From positions 868,001 through 932,000 of the forward strand of contig NZ_LT594324.1 of the NCBI RefSeq assembly GCF_900089605.1: a DNA stretch of 64,000 nt, given 5' to 3'. The notes beneath the pieces were generated by a model, which saw only the letters and a program-made list of their open reading frames with translations, searched no databases and was not told the DNA's origin. The position numbers and the translations under genes are program-made. Position 1 is the first letter of the stretch. Every line of letters begins with the position of its first letter. This DNA comes from Micromonospora narathiwatensis (GTDB lineage: Bacteria; Actinomycetota; Actinomycetes; Mycobacteriales; Micromonosporaceae). Shown here piece after piece: positions 42,097 to 51,723 of the stretch.

Positions 42097-43830
42097 ATGA
42101 GACGCCGCACCCCGACCGCGGGCCTCGCGCTCGCCCTGTTCGCCGCCGTGACGGCGGCCCTGGGCGGCACCCCTGCCTCCGCCGCCCCGGTGGCCGCCGC
42201 CCCCGCGTTGGCCCTGGCCGCACCGGACATCTCGGTGACCAACGTGCAGGCCCACCTGACCCAGCTCAACACCATCGCCACCAGCAACGGCGGCACCCGG
42301 CGGGCCGGCTCGGCCGGCTACACCGCCTCGGTGAGCTACGTGAAGTCCAAGCTCCAGGCCGCCGGCTACACCGTCACCGAGCAGACCTGCACCAACTGCA
42401 CCTACCCGGCGAGCAACCTGATCGCCGAGTGGCCGCAGGGCCCCGCCGACCAGGTCGTCATGTTCGGCGCCCACCTGGACAGCGTCGCCGCCGGGCCGGG
42501 CATCAACGACAACGGCTCCGGCTCGGCCACCCTGCTGGAGAACGCCCTGGTGCTGGCGCAGCAGAACCCGACCATGACCCAGCGGGTCCGGTTCGCCTGG
42601 TGGAACGGCGAGGAGCAGGGCCTGCAGGGCTCGAAGTTCTACGTCAACTCGCTGAGCGCCACCCAGAAGGGCTACATCAAGGCGTACTACAACTTCGACA
42701 TGGTCGCCTCGCCCAACGGCGGCTACTTCATCAACCGGGTCACCTCGACCACGGCCGCGCCGCTGAAGGCGTACTGGGACTCGTTCGGCATCCAGCCGGA
42801 GGAGAACACCGAGGGGCAGGGCCGCTCCGACGACTACTCGTTCGCCAACGCCGGCATCCCCACCTCCGGCTACGCGGCGGGCGCCAGCTACACGAAGACG
42901 TCCGCCCAGGCCAGCAAGTGGGGCGGCACCGCCGGGGCGGCGTACGACTCCTGCTACCACAAGGCCTGCGACACCACCAGCAACATCAACGCGACCATCC
43001 TCAACCGGGCCGCCGACGGTGTCGCGTACGCGATCTGGCAGCTCGCGGTCGGCGGCACCCCGACCAACGACTTCTCCGTCTCGGTGAGCCCGACCTCGGG
43101 CAGCGTGGTCCGGGGCGGCGCCGCCACCACCGCGACCGTCAGCACCGCCACCACCAGCGGCAGCGCCCAGACGGTCAGCCTCTCCGCCACCGGCGCGCCC
43201 AGCGGGGTGACCGTGTCGTTCAGCCCGTCCTCGGTCACCTCGGGCGGCTCGGCCACCATGACGGTCAGCGCCTCGTCGACGGCGGCCACCGGGACGTACA
43301 CCATCACGGTCACCGGCACCGGGTCGACCACCCGCAGCGCCACCTACACCCTCACCGTGACCGGCACCGGCGGCTGCACAGGCGGGCAGCTCATCGGCAA
43401 CAGCAGCTTCGAGTCCGGCACCACGCCGTGGACGGCGACCTCGGGCGTGATCACCAACGCCCAGGGCCAGGCGGCGCGGACCGGTTCGTACAAGGCGTGG
43501 CTGGACGGGTACGGCACCTCGCACACCGACACGCTGTCGCAGTCGGTGACCCTGCCGGCCGGGTGCGCCAGCTACACCCTGGCGTTCTGGCTGCACATCG
43601 ACACCGCGGAGACCACCTCGACGACGGCGTACGACAAGCTGACCCTCCAGGTGGGCACGACCACGCTGGCGACGTACTCGAACCTGAACGCCGCCGCCGG
43701 CTACACGCAGCGCAGCTTCAACCTGGCCGCGTACGCCGGGCAGACGGTGACCCTGAAGTGGACCGGCGTGGAGGACGCGTCGTTGCAGACCAGCTTCGTC
43801 ATCGACGACGTGACGCTCCAGGTGAGCTGA
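42097..43830 (+). CDS. Secreted M28-family aminopeptidase with C-terminal accessory domains
   Basis: This 577-residue protein has a Sec/Tat-length signal peptide ([20 protein letters not shown] ending TPASA-AP). The M28 zinc-peptidase domain (about 45-320) has ligands in [31 protein letters not shown] and YNFDMVAS, plus [12 protein letters not shown]. It resembles the Streptomyces griseus aminopeptidase group. A Ser/Thr-rich Ig-like domain ([13 protein letters not shown]...) and a jelly-roll-type module ([14 protein letters not shown] ... [10 protein letters not shown]) follow. The modules suggest surface or polymer binding. GAGGAG precedes ATG 42097. The role is extracellular peptide scavenging. 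Confidence 0.92.
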   Translation: MRRRTPTAGLALALFAAVTAALGGTPASAAPVAAAPALALAAPDISVTNVQAHLTQLNTIATSNGGTRRAGSAGYTASVSYVKSKLQAAGYTVTEQTCTNCTYPASNLIAEWPQGPADQVVMFGAHLDSVAAGPGINDNGSGSATLLENALVLAQQNPTMTQRVRFAWWNGEEQGLQGSKFYVNSLSATQKGYIKAYYNFDMVASPNGGYFINRVTSTTAAPLKAYWDSFGIQPEENTEGQGRSDDYSFANAGIPTSGYAAGASYTKTSAQASKWGGTAGAAYDSCYHKACDTTSNINATILNRAADGVAYAIWQLAVGGTPTNDFSVSVSPTSGSVVRGGAATTATVSTATTSGSAQTVSLSATGAPSGVTVSFSPSSVTSGGSATMTVSASSTAATGTYTITVTGTGSTTRSATYTLTVTGTGGCTGGQLIGNSSFESGTTPWTATSGVITNAQGQAARTGSYKAWLDGYGTSHTDTLSQSVTLPAGCASYTLAFWLHIDTAETTSTTAYDKLTLQVGTTTLATYSNLNAAAGYTQRSFNLAAYAGQTVTLKWTGVEDASLQTSFVIDDVTLQVS

Positions 43831-43840
43831 CCGTCCGTGC

Positions 43841-43875
43841 GGGGTGGGGCCGACCGGCAACGGCGGTCCCACCCC
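43841..43875. terminator. Hairpin between the convergent aminopeptidase and lipoprotein genes
   Basis: GGGGTGGG (43841-43848) pairs with CCCACCCC (43868-43875). An inner GCCG/CGGC stem offset by a small bulge extends it. It lies 11 bp after the aminopeptidase stop and just before the end of the minus-strand gene, so it can serve both. Confidence 0.65.
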
Positions 43876-43882
43876 GTCCCGG

Positions 43883-44773
43883 TCAGCGGACCGGCAGGCC
43901 CTTGTTGCCGGCGCCCTTGAGCGAGCGGGTCAGCGTCCGGTCCTCCACCCAGAGGAAGCACTGCACCCCGCGGTCGCCGTCCTTCCACTGGTCCTCGAGC
44001 GGGTGGTAGATGATCGTGCCGGCCCGGTACTGCAGGTCGTTGTTGTTCGGCACCTTGACGTACGTCGCGATCAGCCCCCGGCACGCCTTGTGCGCCCGCA
44101 GCGAGTTGCGCTGGAACTCGGCGTACGCGACGTCGGGGAACGGGTAGATCCCGACGAACTCGGCGTGGTGCTTGGCGGTGCAGGCGACCGGCCGCATCTC
44201 CTCGATGTCGTCCTTGCTGAGCTTCGGTTCGAAGCAGCCCAGCGCCAGCGGGGACCCCGGCGCCAGGGCGTCGCGCAGGCTGTCGCTGCGCGCGGTGATG
44301 CTGCCGTCGTCGAGGCTGGTCACCTCGGAGAGGTCGCAGCGGAACCAGCGGGCCCCGCCGCTCCAGGCCAGTGCCGACGGGAAGACGACCGAGAGCTGTA
44401 GCCGCCCCGAGCGCCAGTCCGCGCCGACGGCCTTGCTGACCTGGCGGTCACACTCGGCGCGCGCGGTCCGTATCCCGGTCGACCCGGCCCGCGGGGGAGC
44501 GCCCCGGCCGGCGTCCGCACCGGTCAGCGTGCCCACGTGCAGCGTCTCGGCGCGGTGCGACGTGCTGCAGTCGATCGGGCTGTAGCCGCTGAGGTATCCG
44601 ACGTCCTGGATCGTGGCGTGACAGACCCCGGCCTCCGGCACGAACCCCTCGACGGCCGGGAACGCGGGCCAGTCGTCGGTCAGGTCGCGGTCCACCCCGG
44701 CCGGGACGCCGCACCCGGCCAGCGCCAGCACCGCCGTCGCGCCCACGGCGACCGCCGTCCACCATCGCCGCAT
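43883..44773 (-). CDS. Septum-formation-domain lipoprotein (copy 1)
   Basis: This 296-residue protein has a lipoprotein signal (MRRWWTAVAVGATAVLALAGC; lipobox LAGC) and two cysteine-containing modules typical of the septum formation family. The modules show CHATIQDVGYLSGYSPIDCSTSHRAE split over the first, WFRCDLSEV, GCFEPKLSKDD, ACTAKHHAEFVGIYPF and a C-terminal GVQCFLW. ATG 44773 is preceded by GGGGAGG on its strand. The family name comes from a domain associated with septation; the molecular role is not established. It is paralogous to the next minus-strand gene. Confidence 0.82.
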   Translation of the reverse strand: MRRWWTAVAVGATAVLALAGCGVPAGVDRDLTDDWPAFPAVEGFVPEAGVCHATIQDVGYLSGYSPIDCSTSHRAETLHVGTLTGADAGRGAPPRAGSTGIRTARAECDRQVSKAVGADWRSGRLQLSVVFPSALAWSGGARWFRCDLSEVTSLDDGSITARSDSLRDALAPGSPLALGCFEPKLSKDDIEEMRPVACTAKHHAEFVGIYPFPDVAYAEFQRNSLRAHKACRGLIATYVKVPNNNDLQYRAGTIIYHPLEDQWKDGDRGVQCFLWVEDRTLTRSLKGAGNKGLPVR

Positions 44774-44821
44774 CGCGCACCGACCTCCCCGTCGACCGTG
44801 GTGGCGCCCCGCCGGGTACGC

Positions 44822-44838
44822 AGGAAGGGACCCTTCCT
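44822..44838. repeat. Palindrome AGGAAGGGACCCTTCCT
   Basis: This is a 17-bp perfect palindrome with a single central A, in the gap between the two lipoprotein genes. AGGAAGGG/CCCTTCCT palindromes are a familiar dispersed intergenic sequence in Micromonosporaceae. It may also act as a terminator for the upstream copy. Confidence 0.6.
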
Positions 44839-44875
44839 CGCACCGCCCACGGCGGTGCAGCATACGGCACCGGGC

Positions 44876-45763
44876 TCAGGTGACGGGGAGTCCCTCGGGG
44901 CCGACGCCGCGCATCGAGCGGGTCAGCTTCCGGTCGTCGCTCCACAGGAAGCAGCGCACCCCCCGGTCGCCTTCCTCCCACTCGCGCCGCGACGGCGGGT
45001 AGAAGATGGAGCCGACCCGGTACTGCAGGTCGCTGTTGTACGGCACGTCGGCGAACCCGGCGATGAGCGACATGCAGCGGCGGTGCACCCGGCTCGTGGA
45101 GCGGTTGAACTCCGTCCAGCTCATGTCGCGTTCGGCGTAGACGCCGACGAACTCGGCGCGGTGCGGCTCGGTGCAGAGCACCGGGGCCATGTAGTTGAGG
45201 TTGTCGCCGATCAGCTTCGGGTCGAAGCAGCGGTGCACGAGCGGGTTGTCGCCGACCATCGCCCCGCGCAGGCTGCCCACCCGGTTCACCGGGCGGGTGT
45301 TGTCGATGCTGTCGGTCTCGGCGAGGTCGCAGCGGTACCAGCGCGCCCCGCCCTGCCAGGCGGCCACCGAGGGCAGCGCGACGGTCAGGGTGAGCCGTGC
45401 GGCGTGCCAGTCCCCGCCGATGGTCTCCCGAACCCGCTGATCGCACTCGGCGCGGGCGGGCCGCAGGCCCGCGGAGCCCGGCTCCGGGCGGGCGCCGGAC
45501 GCCACCGACCCGGTGAAGGCGCCGACGTGCACCGCCTCGGCGAGGTGGCTCCGCGCGCAGTCCACCGTCTCGTACGTGCCGGCCTGCACCACGGCGGTGA
45601 GCCGGGGCAGACAGGTGTCCGTGGCGGGGATGAACGGCCGGGGCGCCGGCAGCGCGGACCAGCCGTCGGTCAGGTCACCGTCGACCCCGTGTGGCTGGAC
45701 GCAGCCACCGAGGACCGTCGCCGCCGTGCCGGCCAGCGCCAGCGCGAGGAGCCACCGTCGCAT
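44876..45763 (-). CDS. Septum-formation-domain lipoprotein (copy 2)
   Basis: This 295-residue paralogue of the neighbouring lipoprotein has the signal MRRWLLALALAGTAATVLGGC with lipobox LGGC and the same order of Cys-containing blocks: CLPRLTAVVQAGTYETVDC, RWYRCDLAET, RCFDPKLIGDN, LCTEPHRAEFVGVYA, and GVRCFLW. The two C termini (CFLWxxDRxLTRSxxGxGxxGLPV) show clear duplication. ATG 45763 is preceded by GGAAAGGGCGGACG. Function unknown beyond the domain label. Confidence 0.82.
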   Translation of the reverse strand: MRRWLLALALAGTAATVLGGCVQPHGVDGDLTDGWSALPAPRPFIPATDTCLPRLTAVVQAGTYETVDCARSHLAEAVHVGAFTGSVASGARPEPGSAGLRPARAECDQRVRETIGGDWHAARLTLTVALPSVAAWQGGARWYRCDLAETDSIDNTRPVNRVGSLRGAMVGDNPLVHRCFDPKLIGDNLNYMAPVLCTEPHRAEFVGVYAERDMSWTEFNRSTSRVHRRCMSLIAGFADVPYNSDLQYRVGSIFYPPSRREWEEGDRGVRCFLWSDDRKLTRSMRGVGPEGLPVT

Positions 45764-46015
45764 CGTCCGCCCTTTCCGGGAGGTGGCAGGCGCCGCGGCG
45801 GTCTGGGTACCCGCCACCGGGCGTGCCGCCAACGTGACCGTCCCTGTTGGAGTTTGGCGGTCTTTCGGTCGTTCGGCCAGTAGCTGATGGCTTTTCGTGC
45901 CGGATCAACCGACCGGACGGGCCAATCGGGCACCCGGGGTCACTGCTGGATCACAGCGGGTTCCCGTCGGTGCCGCGCTGCGGACAGCGACTGGCCGCGT
46001 TCGTACACTGGCCCG

Positions 46016-46696
46016 GTGACCGTACCGCCGCCGATCGTCGCGCCGAGCATCCTGGCCGCCGATTTCGCCCGCCTCGCCGACGAGGTCCGTGCCGTCGAAC
46101 ACGCCGCCGACTGGTTGCACGTCGACGTCATGGACAACCACTTCGTGCCGAACCTGACCATCGGGCTGCCGGTGGTGCAGAGCCTGCGCGCGGCGACCGA
46201 GCTGCCGTTCGACGTGCACCTCATGATCGAGGACCCACGCCGCTGGGCCCCCGGTTACGCCGACGCCGGCGCGTACAACGTCACCTTCCACGCCGAGGCG
46301 TGCGACGACCCGGTGGCGCTCGCCAAGGACCTCCGCTCGGCCGGGGCGAAGGCGGGGCTGGCGATCGACCGGGACACCCCGATCGAGCCGTACCTGGAGC
46401 TGCTGCCCAGCTTCGACACGCTGCTGATCATGACGATCAAGGCCGGCTTCGGCGGGCAGCGGTTCATCCCGCAGTTGCTGGACAAGGTGCGCACGGCCCG
46501 ACAGCACGTGGACAGCGGCCATCTGGAGCTGCGGATCGAGGTCGACGGCGGGATCGCCGCCGACACCATCGAGCAGGCCGCCGCCGCGGGCGCGGACGCC
46601 TTCGTCGCCGGCACCGCCGTCTACGGCGCCGACGATCCCGCCGAGGCGGTACGCCGCCTGCGGGGCCTGGCGGAACGTGCGGCCCTTGGCGGCTGA
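46016..46696 (+). CDS. rpe: Ribulose-phosphate 3-epimerase
   Basis: This 226-residue TIM barrel interconverts ribulose-5-P and xylulose-5-P. It shows [15 protein letters not shown], the metal His/Asp in [35 protein letters not shown] and [15 protein letters not shown] (46004-46009) lies six bases before GTG 46016, indicating leaderless transcription. Nothing clear is seen in the 252-bp gap upstream apart from this box. It is followed by a receiver-GGDEF gene 1 bp later. Confidence 0.95.
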   Translation: MTVPPPIVAPSILAADFARLADEVRAVEHAADWLHVDVMDNHFVPNLTIGLPVVQSLRAATELPFDVHLMIEDPRRWAPGYADAGAYNVTFHAEACDDPVALAKDLRSAGAKAGLAIDRDTPIEPYLELLPSFDTLLIMTIKAGFGGQRFIPQLLDKVRTARQHVDSGHLELRIEVDGGIAADTIEQAAAAGADAFVAGTAVYGADDPAEAVRRLRGLAERAALGG

Positions 46697-46697
46697 C

Positions 46698-47654
46698 GTG
46701 GAACCGTCCGGCGAGCGACCCGACGTCGTCCTGGTCGTCGACGACGACGAGGACATCGCGCGGTTCGTCGAGTTCAACCTGCGCCTGCACGGCTTCGACG
46801 TGCTGCACGCCGCCGACGGCCAGGAGGCGCTCGAGGTGATCGAGCGGCACCGGCCGGACCTGGCGGTGGTCGACCTGATGATGCCGCGCATCGACGGCCT
46901 GGAGCTGACCCGGCGGCTGCGCGCCGACCCGATGACCTCGGCGCTGCCGGTGATCATGCTGACCGCCAAGGGCATGACCGTCGACAAGGTCAACGGCCTC
47001 AGCGCCGGCGCCGACGACTACCTGGTGAAGCCCTTCGACACCGCCGAACTGGTCGCCCGGGTCAGCTCCACGCTGCGCCGCAACAAGGAGTTCCGCGAGG
47101 TCTCCCCCCTGACCGGGTTGCCCGGCAACAGCCGGATCCGGCGGGAGATCAGCGACCGGGTACGCGGCGGCGTCGACTACGCCGTCGGATACATCGACAT
47201 CGACCGGTTCAAGAGCGTCAACGACCGGTACGGCTTCGTCCGGGGCGACGAGTTCATCTCCGCCCTGGCCCGCAGCCTGCACCGCGCGGTGGTGTCGATC
47301 GGCCTGCCACCGGCGTTCCTCGGCCACGTCGGCGGCGACGACTTCGTCATCGTCTGCGCCCCCAACCAGGTCCGGCTGCTGACCAGCAAGGCGGTGGTCG
47401 ACTTCGAGAAGGCCGCCGACGCCCTCTACGACCCCACCGACCGGGAGCGCGGCTTCGTCGAGCTGAAGGACCGGCGGGGCAACATCAGGCGGGCCGCCCT
47501 GGTCACCCTCTCGATCGGGGTCTCCCTCTCCGACGCCGGCAAGCGCTTCACCAGCCCGCTGGAGGCGATCGCCGTCGCCTCCGAGATGAAGACGGTCGCC
47601 AAGAGCCAACCCGGGTCGTACGTCGCGGTCGACCGCCGGCGCGGGGTCACCTGA
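46698..47654 (+). CDS. Response regulator with a GGDEF-type output domain
   Basis: 318 residues from GTG 46698 (GTG 46677 inside rpe is an alternative). Residues ~9-125 are a receiver domain with VVDDDED, phospho-acceptor Asp59 in VVDLMMPRIDG and Lys111 in YLVKPF. Residues ~138-310 are GGDEF-like: SPLTGLPGNSRI, YIDIDRFKSVNDRYG and the signature GGDDF (212-216). The signature has Asp for Glu, GHxxGD has become GFVRGD, and no RxxD inhibitory site precedes it, so synthase activity is uncertain. It may make or bind c-di-GMP, the BldD ligand. No histidine kinase is adjacent. Confidence 0.85.
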   Translation: MEPSGERPDVVLVVDDDEDIARFVEFNLRLHGFDVLHAADGQEALEVIERHRPDLAVVDLMMPRIDGLELTRRLRADPMTSALPVIMLTAKGMTVDKVNGLSAGADDYLVKPFDTAELVARVSSTLRRNKEFREVSPLTGLPGNSRIRREISDRVRGGVDYAVGYIDIDRFKSVNDRYGFVRGDEFISALARSLHRAVVSIGLPPAFLGHVGGDDFVIVCAPNQVRLLTSKAVVDFEKAADALYDPTDRERGFVELKDRRGNIRRAALVTLSIGVSLSDAGKRFTSPLEAIAVASEMKTVAKSQPGSYVAVDRRRGVT

Positions 47655-47743
47655 ACCGGGCACTCCGCGCTGTGAGGTAGCTCGCCTCTCTGGCGCGGCG
47701 CCCCATCCAGCGTGTAAGACTTTCGGTATACCCACCACGCGCT

Positions 47744-47905
47744 GGCGGGGCTCGGTGAAATTCCGAACCGGCGGTGATCCACGGCCCGACCGTGGTAAGC
47801 CCGCGACCCGGACGGCTTCGGCCGGAAGGTGGACCTGGTGAGAATCCGGGGCCGACGGTTGGGGTGCGGCTCGTCCGCCCCCAGACAGTCCGGATGGGAG
47901 ACAGC
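47744..47905 (+). promoter_or_regulatory. FMN riboswitch (RFN element)
   Basis: The conserved blocks occur in order: CTCGGTGAAATTCCGAACCG and CGGTGATCC at 47751-47781, GTAAGCCCGCGACC, GGTGAGAATCCGGGGCCGAC with CGGTT, and the terminal CAGTCCGGATGGGAGA. This is the FMN-sensing aptamer that represses riboflavin genes when FMN is plentiful. It precedes ribD. Confidence 0.95.
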
Positions 47906-48078
47906 GCGCGGGACGGGGAGGCCCCTGCCGGCCGCTGGCATCGTCAGCCGTCGCCTGGGTTTCCCGGGGTCGGCGTCGCCGTCCCCGGGTCTCCGCCGCC
48001 GCGTGTCCGCGGCATCCGTGCCGCAACCTCCCAGCCCCCGCCCGCGCCGACCGGCGAGCGAGAGGGCAGGGACAGGCG
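47906..48078 (+). promoter_or_regulatory. Expression platform between the FMN aptamer and ribD
   Basis: These 173 bases hold no gene I can support. CCCGGGG (47963-47969) and CCCCGGG (47983-47989), with CGGC/GCCG inside, form a strong hairpin followed by TCTCC. It could be a rho-independent-like stop or part of a translational switch. The ribD ribosome binding site is the AGGGCAGGGACAGG just before 48079. Confidence 0.5.
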
Positions 48079-49140
48079 ATGGCGAGCGTCTCCGTCGACG
48101 AGGCGATGCGCCGTGCGATCACCCTGGCCGCCCGCGGCCTCGGCACCACCAGCCCCAACCCGGTGGTCGGCTGCGTGCTGCTCGACGCGGCCGGCGAGAT
48201 CGTCGGCGAGGGGTTCCACGCGTACGCGGGCGGTCCGCACGCCGAGATCGTCGCCCTCGCCCAGGCCGGCAAGCGGGCCCAGGGCGGCACCGCCGTGGTC
48301 ACCCTGGAACCCTGCGACCACACCGGCCGCACCGGCCCGTGCAGCCACGCGCTCATCGCGGCCGGGGTCACCCGGGTGGTGGTCGCCGTCGGAGACCCCA
48401 ACCCGGTCGCCTCCGGCGGCGCGGCCACCCTGCGCGCCGCCGGGGTCGAGGTCGAGATGGGGGTACGCGCCGAGGAGGCCGAGGCCGGCAACGTCGCCTG
48501 GCTCACCTCGATGCGCCGTGGCTGGCCGTACGTGATCTGGAAGTACGCCGCCACCCTCGACGGGCGCTCCGCCGCGGCCGACGGCACCAGCATGTGGATC
48601 ACCTCCGAGGCGGCCCGGATCGACGTGCACGCCCTGCGCGGCACCGTCGACGCGGTGATCGCCGGGGTGGGCACCGTGCTCGCCGACGACCCCCGGCTGA
48701 CCGCCCGCAACCTGCGCGACGGCACCCTCGCCATCCGGCAGCCGCTGCGCGTGGTGGTGGACAGCTCGGGGCGTACCCCGGCCGACGCCCGGGTCCGCGA
48801 CGGCGCCGCCCGGACCTGGATCGCCACCGCCGCCGAGGTCGGCGCCGGCCCGGACGGCCGGGTCGACCTGCCGGCGCTGCTCGCGGAGCTGCACCACCGC
48901 GGCGTCCGCGCCGCCCTGCTGGAGGGCGGCCCCCGGCTGGCCGGCGCGTTCCTCGCCGCCGGCCTGGTCGACAGGGTCGTCGGGTACGTCGCGCCGAAGC
49001 TGCTCGGCGCCGGCCCGACCGCGCTGCTCGACGCCGGCGTGACCACCATCGCCGACGTCATCGACCTGGAGATCACTGATGTCACGCAGGTCGGTCCCGA
49101 CCTGCGGATCACCGCGCTGCCCCGGAAGAGGGAGGCCTGA
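48079..49140 (+). CDS. ribD: Bifunctional diaminohydroxyphosphoribosylaminopyrimidine deaminase / reductase
   Basis: This 353-residue protein catalyses the second and third steps of riboflavin synthesis. The N-terminal zinc deaminase has TSPNPVVGCVL, GGPHAEIVAL and LEPCDHTGRTGPCSHALI. The C-terminal reductase has WKYAATLDGRSAAADGTSMWIT, DAVIAGVGTVLADDP and LLEGGPRLAGAFL. It is the first gene after the FMN riboswitch. Its stop abuts the ribE ATG. Confidence 0.96.
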   Translation: MASVSVDEAMRRAITLAARGLGTTSPNPVVGCVLLDAAGEIVGEGFHAYAGGPHAEIVALAQAGKRAQGGTAVVTLEPCDHTGRTGPCSHALIAAGVTRVVVAVGDPNPVASGGAATLRAAGVEVEMGVRAEEAEAGNVAWLTSMRRGWPYVIWKYAATLDGRSAAADGTSMWITSEAARIDVHALRGTVDAVIAGVGTVLADDPRLTARNLRDGTLAIRQPLRVVVDSSGRTPADARVRDGAARTWIATAAEVGAGPDGRVDLPALLAELHHRGVRAALLEGGPRLAGAFLAAGLVDRVVGYVAPKLLGAGPTALLDAGVTTIADVIDLEITDVTQVGPDLRITALPRKREA

Positions 49141-49761
49141 ATGTTCACCGGCATCGTCGAGGAACTGGGCGAGGTCGTCCGGACCACCGAGACCGGGGGC
49201 GATTCGGCGCTGGTCGCCGTCCGCGGCCCGCTGGTCACCTCCGACGCCCGGCACGGCGACTCCATCGCCGTCAACGGGGTCTGTCTGACCGTGGTCGACG
49301 TCGACGGCGGCGTGTTCACCGCCGACGTGATGGGGGAGACCCTGCGCCGTACCGCGCTCGGCGCGCTGCGCCCGGGCGACCCGGTCAACCTGGAACGGGC
49401 CGCCGCGCTGAACAGCCGGCTCGGCGGGCACCTCGTCCAGGGGCACGTCGACGGGGTCGGCGAGATCGTCTCCCGGGAGCCGGCCGCGCAGTGGGAGACG
49501 GTCCGTTTCCGGCTGCCCGCCGCGCTCTCCCGGTACGTGGTGGAGAAGGGCTCGATCACCGTCGACGGCGTGTCGCTGACCGTCGCCGAGGTCGGTGACG
49601 ACTGGTTCGCTGTCGGGCTGATCCCCACCACCCTCAAGCTCACCACCCTCGGCGCCAAGGGCGTCGGCGACCCGGTCAACCTCGAGGTCGACGTGCTGGC
49701 CAAGTACGTCGAGCGGCTGCTCGGCGACCGCCTCGCCGACGGTCCGGCGGGTGCCCGCTGA
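49141..49761 (+). CDS. ribE: Riboflavin synthase, alpha chain
   Basis: This 206-residue protein has two lumazine-binding repeats. Repeat one is MFTGIVEELGEV with NGVCLTVVDVDGGVFTADVM. Repeat two is LGGHLVQGHVDGVGEI with VDGVSLTVAEVGDDWFAVGLIP. It dismutates two lumazines to riboflavin. The ATG directly follows the ribD TGA, and it overlaps the next gene by TGATG. Confidence 0.96.
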   Translation: MFTGIVEELGEVVRTTETGGDSALVAVRGPLVTSDARHGDSIAVNGVCLTVVDVDGGVFTADVMGETLRRTALGALRPGDPVNLERAAALNSRLGGHLVQGHVDGVGEIVSREPAAQWETVRFRLPAALSRYVVEKGSITVDGVSLTVAEVGDDWFAVGLIPTTLKLTTLGAKGVGDPVNLEVDVLAKYVERLLGDRLADGPAGAR

Positions 49762-50456
49762 TGGGCCCGCTCGGCTGGCTGCTCGACGCCCAGCTCCAGG
49801 TCGCCGGGTCGCCGGTGCTGGTCCGGGAGATCGTCGGCAACGTCTTCGGCCTCGCCTCCGCGCTGTTCGGGCTGCGCCGGCTGGTCTGGGCCTGGCCGAT
49901 CGGCATGATCGGCAACGCGCTGCTGTTCACCGTGTTCCTCGGCGGCGCCTTCGCCACCCCGCAGGCGCACGACCTCTACGGCCAGGCCGGCCGGCAGGTC
50001 TTCTTCTTCGCGGTCAGCGTGTACGGCTGGTGGCGCTGGTCGCGTAACCGGCGCGCCGGTGGCGCGGAGCAGCCGGCGGTCACCCCACGCTGGGCCACCG
50101 GCCGGGAGCGGCTCGGCCTGCTCGCCGCCGCGGCGGTCGGCACCGCGGCCGCGTATCCGGTGCTGGCCGCGCTCGGCTCGTGGGGGCCGTTGCCGGACGC
50201 CTGGATCCTGGTCGGCAGCCTGCTCGCCACGTACGGCATGGCCCGTGGCTGGGTGGAGTTCTGGCTGATCTGGATCGCGGTCGACGCGGTCGGCGTGCCG
50301 CTGCTGCTGCGCGGCGGGTTCTATCCGTCGGCCGCCATGTACCTGGTCTACGGCGGGTTCTGCGCGGCCGGACTGGCCGCCTGGTGGCGCACCTCGCGGG
50401 CCACGCCGCCGGCCCGCACCCCGATCCCGCCGACGTACTCGGAGGCCGTCGCATGA
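49761..50456 (+). CDS. ribM: PnuC-family transporter, probable riboflavin importer RibM
   Basis: This 231-residue polytopic protein with about seven helices shows the PnuC pattern: [46 protein letters not shown], and a C-terminal [15 protein letters not shown] with MYLVYGGFC. PnuC relatives inside actinobacterial rib operons under FMN riboswitches are known as RibM, a facilitator of riboflavin uptake. Its overlaps with ribE and ribBA support that over nicotinamide riboside transport. It gives cells uptake and synthesis under one switch. Confidence 0.88.
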   Translation: MGPLGWLLDAQLQVAGSPVLVREIVGNVFGLASALFGLRRLVWAWPIGMIGNALLFTVFLGGAFATPQAHDLYGQAGRQVFFFAVSVYGWWRWSRNRRAGGAEQPAVTPRWATGRERLGLLAAAAVGTAAAYPVLAALGSWGPLPDAWILVGSLLATYGMARGWVEFWLIWIAVDAVGVPLLLRGGFYPSAAMYLVYGGFCAAGLAAWWRTSRATPPARTPIPPTYSEAVA

Positions 50457-51721
50457 CCACCACCTTTGGCAGCATCGAGGAGGCGGTGGCGGACATCGCC
50501 GCCGGCCGGCCCGTCGTCGTGGTCGACGACGAGGACCGGGAGAACGAGGGCGATCTGATCTTCGCGGCCGAGCTGGCCACCCCGGAGCTGGTCGCCTTCA
50601 TGGTCCGCTACACGTCGGGCTACATCTGCGTGCCGCTCACCGAGAGCGAGTGCGACCGGCTGGACCTGCCCCCGATGCACCACACCAACCAGGACCGGCG
50701 GGGCACCGCGTACACGGTGACCGTGGACGCCCGGGAGGGGGTCAGCACCGGGATCTCGGCGGCCGACCGGTCGCACACCATCCGGCTGCTCGCCGACCCG
50801 TCGACCGGCCCGACCGACCTGGCCCGCCCCGGGCACGTGGTGCCGCTGCGCGCCCGTGGGGGCGGCGTGCTGCGCCGGCCGGGGCACACCGAGGCGGCCG
50901 TGGACCTGACCCGGCTGGCCGGGCTGCGCCCGGCCGGGGTGCTCTGCGAGCTGGTCAACGACGACGGCACCATGATGCGCCTGCCGGACCTGGAGAAGTT
51001 CTGCGCCGAGCACGGGCTGACCCTGGTCACCATCGCCGACCTGATCGCCTACCGGCGGCGTACCGAGAAGCAGGTGGAGCAGGTCGCCGAGGCACGGATG
51101 CCCACCCCGTACGGGGTGTTCCGGGCGCTCGGCTACCGCAGCGAGCACGATCCGGCCGAGCACGTCGCGCTGGTCATGGGCGACCTCGGTGACGGTGCGG
51201 ACGTGCTGGTCCGGGTGCACTCCGAGTGCCTCACCGGCGATGTGTTCGGCTCGCTGCGCTGCGACTGCGGGCCGCAGTTGCAGGCCGCCCTGGCCCGGGT
51301 CGCCCAGGAGGGGCGCGGCGTGGTGCTCTATGTGCGCGGGCACGAGGGGCGCGGGATCGGGCTGCTGCACAAGCTCCAGGCGTACCAGCTTCAGGACCAG
51401 GGGCGGGACACCGTGGACGCGAACCTCGACCTGGGGCTGCCCGCCGACGCGCGGGACTACGGCACCGGCGCGCAGATCCTCTACGACCTCGGCGTCCGCT
51501 CGATGCGGCTACTGACCAACAACCCGGCCAAGCGGGCCGGCCTGGAGGGGTACGGCCTCACGGTGAGCGGCCGTGAGGGGCTGCCCGTCCGGTCGAACCC
51601 GGAGAACGTGCGTTACCTGCGGACCAAGCGGGACCGGATGGGCCACCTCCTGGAGGGGCTGGACGAGGTGACCGAGGCGCCGATGGGCCGCCCGGTCGCC
51701 GGCGACGAGATCGGAGCGTAG
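50453..51721 (+). CDS. ribBA: Bifunctional 3,4-dihydroxy-2-butanone-4-phosphate synthase / GTP cyclohydrolase II
   Basis: This 422-residue protein supplies both riboflavin precursors. The RibB half has [43 protein letters not shown] and [17 protein letters not shown]. The RibA half has the zinc site [34 protein letters not shown], and [20 protein letters not shown] 50453 overlaps the ribM stop (ATGA). Confidence 0.96.
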   Translation: MTTTFGSIEEAVADIAAGRPVVVVDDEDRENEGDLIFAAELATPELVAFMVRYTSGYICVPLTESECDRLDLPPMHHTNQDRRGTAYTVTVDAREGVSTGISAADRSHTIRLLADPSTGPTDLARPGHVVPLRARGGGVLRRPGHTEAAVDLTRLAGLRPAGVLCELVNDDGTMMRLPDLEKFCAEHGLTLVTIADLIAYRRRTEKQVEQVAEARMPTPYGVFRALGYRSEHDPAEHVALVMGDLGDGADVLVRVHSECLTGDVFGSLRCDCGPQLQAALARVAQEGRGVVLYVRGHEGRGIGLLHKLQAYQLQDQGRDTVDANLDLGLPADARDYGTGAQILYDLGVRSMRLLTNNPAKRAGLEGYGLTVSGREGLPVRSNPENVRYLRTKRDRMGHLLEGLDEVTEAPMGRPVAGDEIGA

Positions 51722-51723
51722 GC

